Of a DNA stretch of 63,074 nt, positions 61,490-63,074 are shown piece by piece. How positions within the stretch are numbered: position 1 is the stretch's first letter; each line of letters begins with the position of its first letter. The notes under the pieces were generated by a model that saw only the letters and a list, made by a program, of their open reading frames with translations, searched no databases and was not told the origin of the DNA. The stretch lies in contig JAGWVX010000001.1 in the NCBI GenBank assembly GCA_018970685.1, forward strand, positions 1 through 63,074, given 5' to 3'. The translations under genes and the position numbers were made by a program. Source of the stretch: Alphaproteobacteria bacterium. Its GTDB lineage: Bacteria > Pseudomonadota > Alphaproteobacteria > Micropepsales > Micropepsaceae.

Positions 61490-61665
61490 ACGGCGCGAGG
61501 CAGGTCTCCTGGCTCCCGGTTCCTTGTTTTCGTCCGCCTTCCCAAAGCCTGCTGGCCTCAGTGGCATGATGGACGATCACTCGCCGGTTACAGTTGCGGG
61601 GGCAGCCACGGTGTTACACCGCGTTCCCTTAAATCCCTCTCGGGAACCTCACACACGATGGAGGG
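61490..61665 (-). promoter_or_regulatory. Cobalamin riboswitch
   Basis: On the minus strand, conserved parts appear in the right order: GAGGTTCCC...GGGAA near 61620-61650, GGTGTAACACC, GTGGCTGCCCCCGCAACTGTAA, GGCGAGT, ATGCCACTG, AGGCTTTGGGAAGGC, and the B12 box GGGAGCCAGGAGACCTGCC (61499-61517). About 150 nt further on lies the btuB start. The box, core and peripheral hairpins are those of the adenosylcobalamin-type element. The stretch 61340-61490 has GC-rich hairpins that can act as the expression platform. Confidence 0.93.
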
Positions 61666-61839
61666 TAATCACGCTTTCGTCGCCCGGTCAACGGCTGCAA
61701 GCGCCGGTGTCGATTTGGCGGAGCCGGAGAACCGCATGGCGCCATCGCGGCGTAAGATGATCAGAGTCGTGACTGTTTCAGACTCGGCATGGCCCCCAAG
61801 GTCATTTAAGGCAAATAGTAATTCCCGCCACTTCTAGTC

Positions 61840-62028
61840 TTAGCCGGCCTCTAGCCGTCCCATACCGTCCAACATGTGACGTAGATCCGGGTGTGGCGCG
61901 AGGCATTTGGTTCGATACGTGTTGACCAAGCCCAGCCAATCTCTATCGGTATTATGGCGCAAACGGTGGAAGCCGCGGCGCGGTTTGTCTAAGGCGACAC
62001 CGAGAGAGAGTTCTCCCTTGCACGTAGC
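61840..62028 (-). pseudogene. Gene remnant, right copy of the repeated fragment
   Basis: The frame from 62028 reads ATCKGELSLGVALDKPRRGF HRLRHNTDRDWLGLVNTYRTKCLAPHPDLRHMLDGMGRLEAG, then TAA at 61840-61842. TGA stands directly upstream. The last 33 residues match the left copy at 48868-48969. Parent family is unknown to me; it is the C terminus of a longer protein. The two copies bracket the cobalamin operon in direct orientation. Confidence 0.6.
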
Positions 62029-62117
62029 TCAGGGGCTCGACGCGCGCGCAAAAAACGCCCGTGCACTCACTTTCCCGCCGGTGTGATGCCAAATGCGCCA
62101 ATAACTCCTTACAATAA

Positions 62118-62546
62118 TCAGGAAAGTTTTTGCAGATCACTTCGTAGCCGATCCGCATTTGGCAACAATCCTTCGATCATTGAATGCGTTTCTTTCCAAG
62201 CAGGTAGCACCCGGATCAATAGCCGGTGTCCTGAACGCGTAAGCGAAAGCAAGCGGCTACGCTTATCCTCAGGGTCAGCAACAATGCCGATTAACCCACG
62301 GCGTTCAAGTGGCTTTAAAGCTGCAGTCAATGTCGTGCGATCCATTGCCAACAGCGATGCCACAGACCCCATGCCTGATGGCTTGGGGCGGTTCAACGAC
62401 ATCAACAGCGAAAATTGGCCATTGGTCAGGCCATAGGGACGCAATACGTCATCGAAAACGCGCGCCAATTTACGTGCCGCACGTCGTGCATGCAGACATA
62501 AACAAGAATCCCGAACGAGAAACGTCGTTGCGACGGGTACTTTCAT
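62118..62546 (-). CDS. MarR-family regulator
   Basis: 142 residues. HTH region LTNGQFSLLMSLNRPKPSGMGSVASLLAMDRTTLTAALKPLERRGLIGIVADPEDKRSRLLSLTRSGHRLL. Cys residues CLCLHARRAARK near the start may serve as a sensor. The start at 62546 (MKVPVAT) is preferred to 62558. Divergent from the YciI-like gene with a perfect palindrome between. Confidence 0.88.
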   Translation of the reverse strand: MKVPVATTFLVRDSCLCLHARRAARKLARVFDDVLRPYGLTNGQFSLLMSLNRPKPSGMGSVASLLAMDRTTLTAALKPLERRGLIGIVADPEDKRSRLLSLTRSGHRLLIRVLPAWKETHSMIEGLLPNADRLRSDLQKLS

Positions 62547-62570
62547 GGGTCTTGACATACATCAAATTAG

Positions 62571-62582
62571 GTTGATATCAAC
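62571..62582. promoter_or_regulatory. Palindrome GTTGATATCAAC, probable MarR operator
   Basis: Perfect 12-bp dyad between marR (62546) and the YciI-like gene (62630). It lies 48 bp from the latter and overlaps the likely promoter (TTGACA at 62552-62557, AT-rich block 62573-62580). Confidence 0.7.
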
Positions 62583-62629
62583 TTACTTGTCAAATGTTCA
62601 AACCAAGTCACATGCAAAAAGGAGACGCT

Positions 62630-62986
62630 ATGAGCGCCGACAACACCTTTCTCGCCGTTTTTTTCGGCAGCAAAACAAACACACGCATGATCGCGTGGAA
62701 TGCCTTGCCAGAAGCGGACCGGAATAAAAAAACGCAGGAAGGTATGGCCGCATGGCAAGCATGGGCGGAAAAGCATCAAGCTGCGATCGTTGCAATGGGC
62801 GGACCGCTGGGCAAAACAAAGAAGATAACGCAAAAGGGTATTGAGGATACAAGCAACGAACTAACGGCCTATACCGTTGTCCGCGCACCCTCACACGAGG
62901 CCGCTGCCAAGATATTCGAGAAGCACCCGCACTTCACGATCTTTCCAGGTGAATCTGTAAATTCGCTCGCAATAATGACCCCCTGA
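62630..62986 (+). CDS. YciI-like protein
   Basis: 118 residues, MSADNTFLAVFFGSKTNTRMIAWNALPEADRNKKTQEGMAAWQAWAEKHQAAIVAMGGPLGKTKKIT, with the PSHEAAAKIFEKHPHFTIFPGESV segment. YCII-related fold with conserved HPH in the active cavity. Such small proteins are often MarR-controlled. AAGGAGAC precedes the ATG by 6 bp. Confidence 0.85.
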   Translation: MSADNTFLAVFFGSKTNTRMIAWNALPEADRNKKTQEGMAAWQAWAEKHQAAIVAMGGPLGKTKKITQKGIEDTSNELTAYTVVRAPSHEAAAKIFEKHPHFTIFPGESVNSLAIMTP

Positions 62987-62998
62987 GGGGTGTTTTTC
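62978..62998 (+). terminator. Rho-independent terminator of the YciI-like gene
   Basis: ACCCC-CTGA-GGGGT followed by GTTTTTC. The stop codon TGA (62984-62986) lies in the loop. Five pairs and a T-run are enough for a typical terminator. Confidence 0.75.
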
Positions 62999-63028
62999 GC
63001 GTCCAAAACCGACCCCTCTGACGAGATG

Positions 63029-63074
63029 TGTCAGCGTCCTTCCTTTGGCCTGAGTTGGCCGGGAAGGACTGGAG
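63029..63074. other. Possible insertion-sequence end with hairpins
   Basis: TGTCAGCG is followed by GTCCTTCC (63036-63043), GGCC-TGAGTT-GGCC and GGAAGGAC (63062-63069), so an 8-bp inverted repeat encloses a 4-bp one. It resembles the start of a transposable element, but the window ends before any transposase. Weak. Confidence 0.3.

Noticed and set aside
61900-61930. GGTTCGATACG resembling a tRNA T-loop
   Set aside because: No acceptor stem or cloverleaf around it; it is part of the coding remnant (TYRTK) also found at 48.9 kb.
1-63074. CRISPR arrays, rRNA and tRNA genes
   Set aside because: No regularly spaced repeats, rRNA-like stretches or cloverleaf-forming sequences were noticed.

Overview
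The window (63 kb, high GC) looks like a chromosomal segment of an alphaproteobacterium. The evidence is an NsrR-nnrS and nosX-R-Z-D-F-Y-L denitrification region with a Tat-type NosZ, DUF2934 proteins, cob-named B12 genes of the alphaproteobacterial type, and DUF3363, DUF2285 and DUF736 plasmid or ICE genes. I cannot name a genus from sequence alone.

Layout. (1) 1-11.4 kb is the remnant or flank of an integrative/conjugative element: DUF3363 relaxase, lytic transglycosylase, TraF-type S26 peptidase, excisionase-like HTH, DUF736, ParB-like protein, ArdC antirestriction protein, two DUF2285 genes (one frameshifted) and an XRE regulator. No integrase or type IV secretion genes lie inside the window. 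Two long GC-rich fold-back elements precede DUF736 and ardC and are candidate structured 5' leader RNAs. (2) 11.5-19 kb holds an AraC regulator, a gene remnant, DUF2934, a zinc alcohol dehydrogenase and a nitric-oxide response block: NsrR, NnrS, and a translationally coupled operon of an oxidase-like membrane protein, three DUF2249 proteins and a DUF59 Fe-S assembly factor. (3) 19-30 kb is a mosaic of stress and redox genes (pncB, UDG, sdhBCD without sdhA, two CMD/AhpD-like proteins, second DUF2934, DUF488, DUF1858, Crp/Fnr regulator, CBS protein, metB, 1-Cys peroxiredoxin, Lin0512). (4) 30.7-40 kb is a complete nos operon, with a HiPIP gene ahead of nosX. (5) 40.4-47.8 kb carries 7Fe ferredoxin, ubiU-ubiV (oxygen-independent ubiquinone synthesis), a MarR regulator with a clear double palindrome, a ClC channel and a quinol-type NO reductase. 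(6) 49-62 kb is a long, tightly coupled late cobalamin operon (btuB to cobS) behind a cobalamin riboswitch. It is bracketed by two remnants of the same unidentified gene. (7) The right end has MarR and YciI-like genes, a terminator and a possible IS end.

How it works together. The window encodes NO to N2O (NorB) and N2O to N2 (NosZ) plus NO sensing (NsrR), but no nitrite reductase. UbiUV, ferredoxin, HiPIP and the Crp/Fnr regulator fit micro-oxic or anoxic respiration. The most interesting pattern is a recurrent 20-bp palindrome, TCTTTG-N8-CAAAGA with a conserved core. It has FNR/CRP geometry (TTG-N8-CAA) and occurs upstream of DUF2934, DUF488/DUF1858, DUF2934-CMD-sdhBCD and, in weaker form, UDG/pncB and CMD-CBS. 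It may define a local regulon, with the Crp/Fnr protein at 25.5-26.2 kb as the obvious candidate. All functional statements are from reading the sequence and family knowledge; no searches were run.
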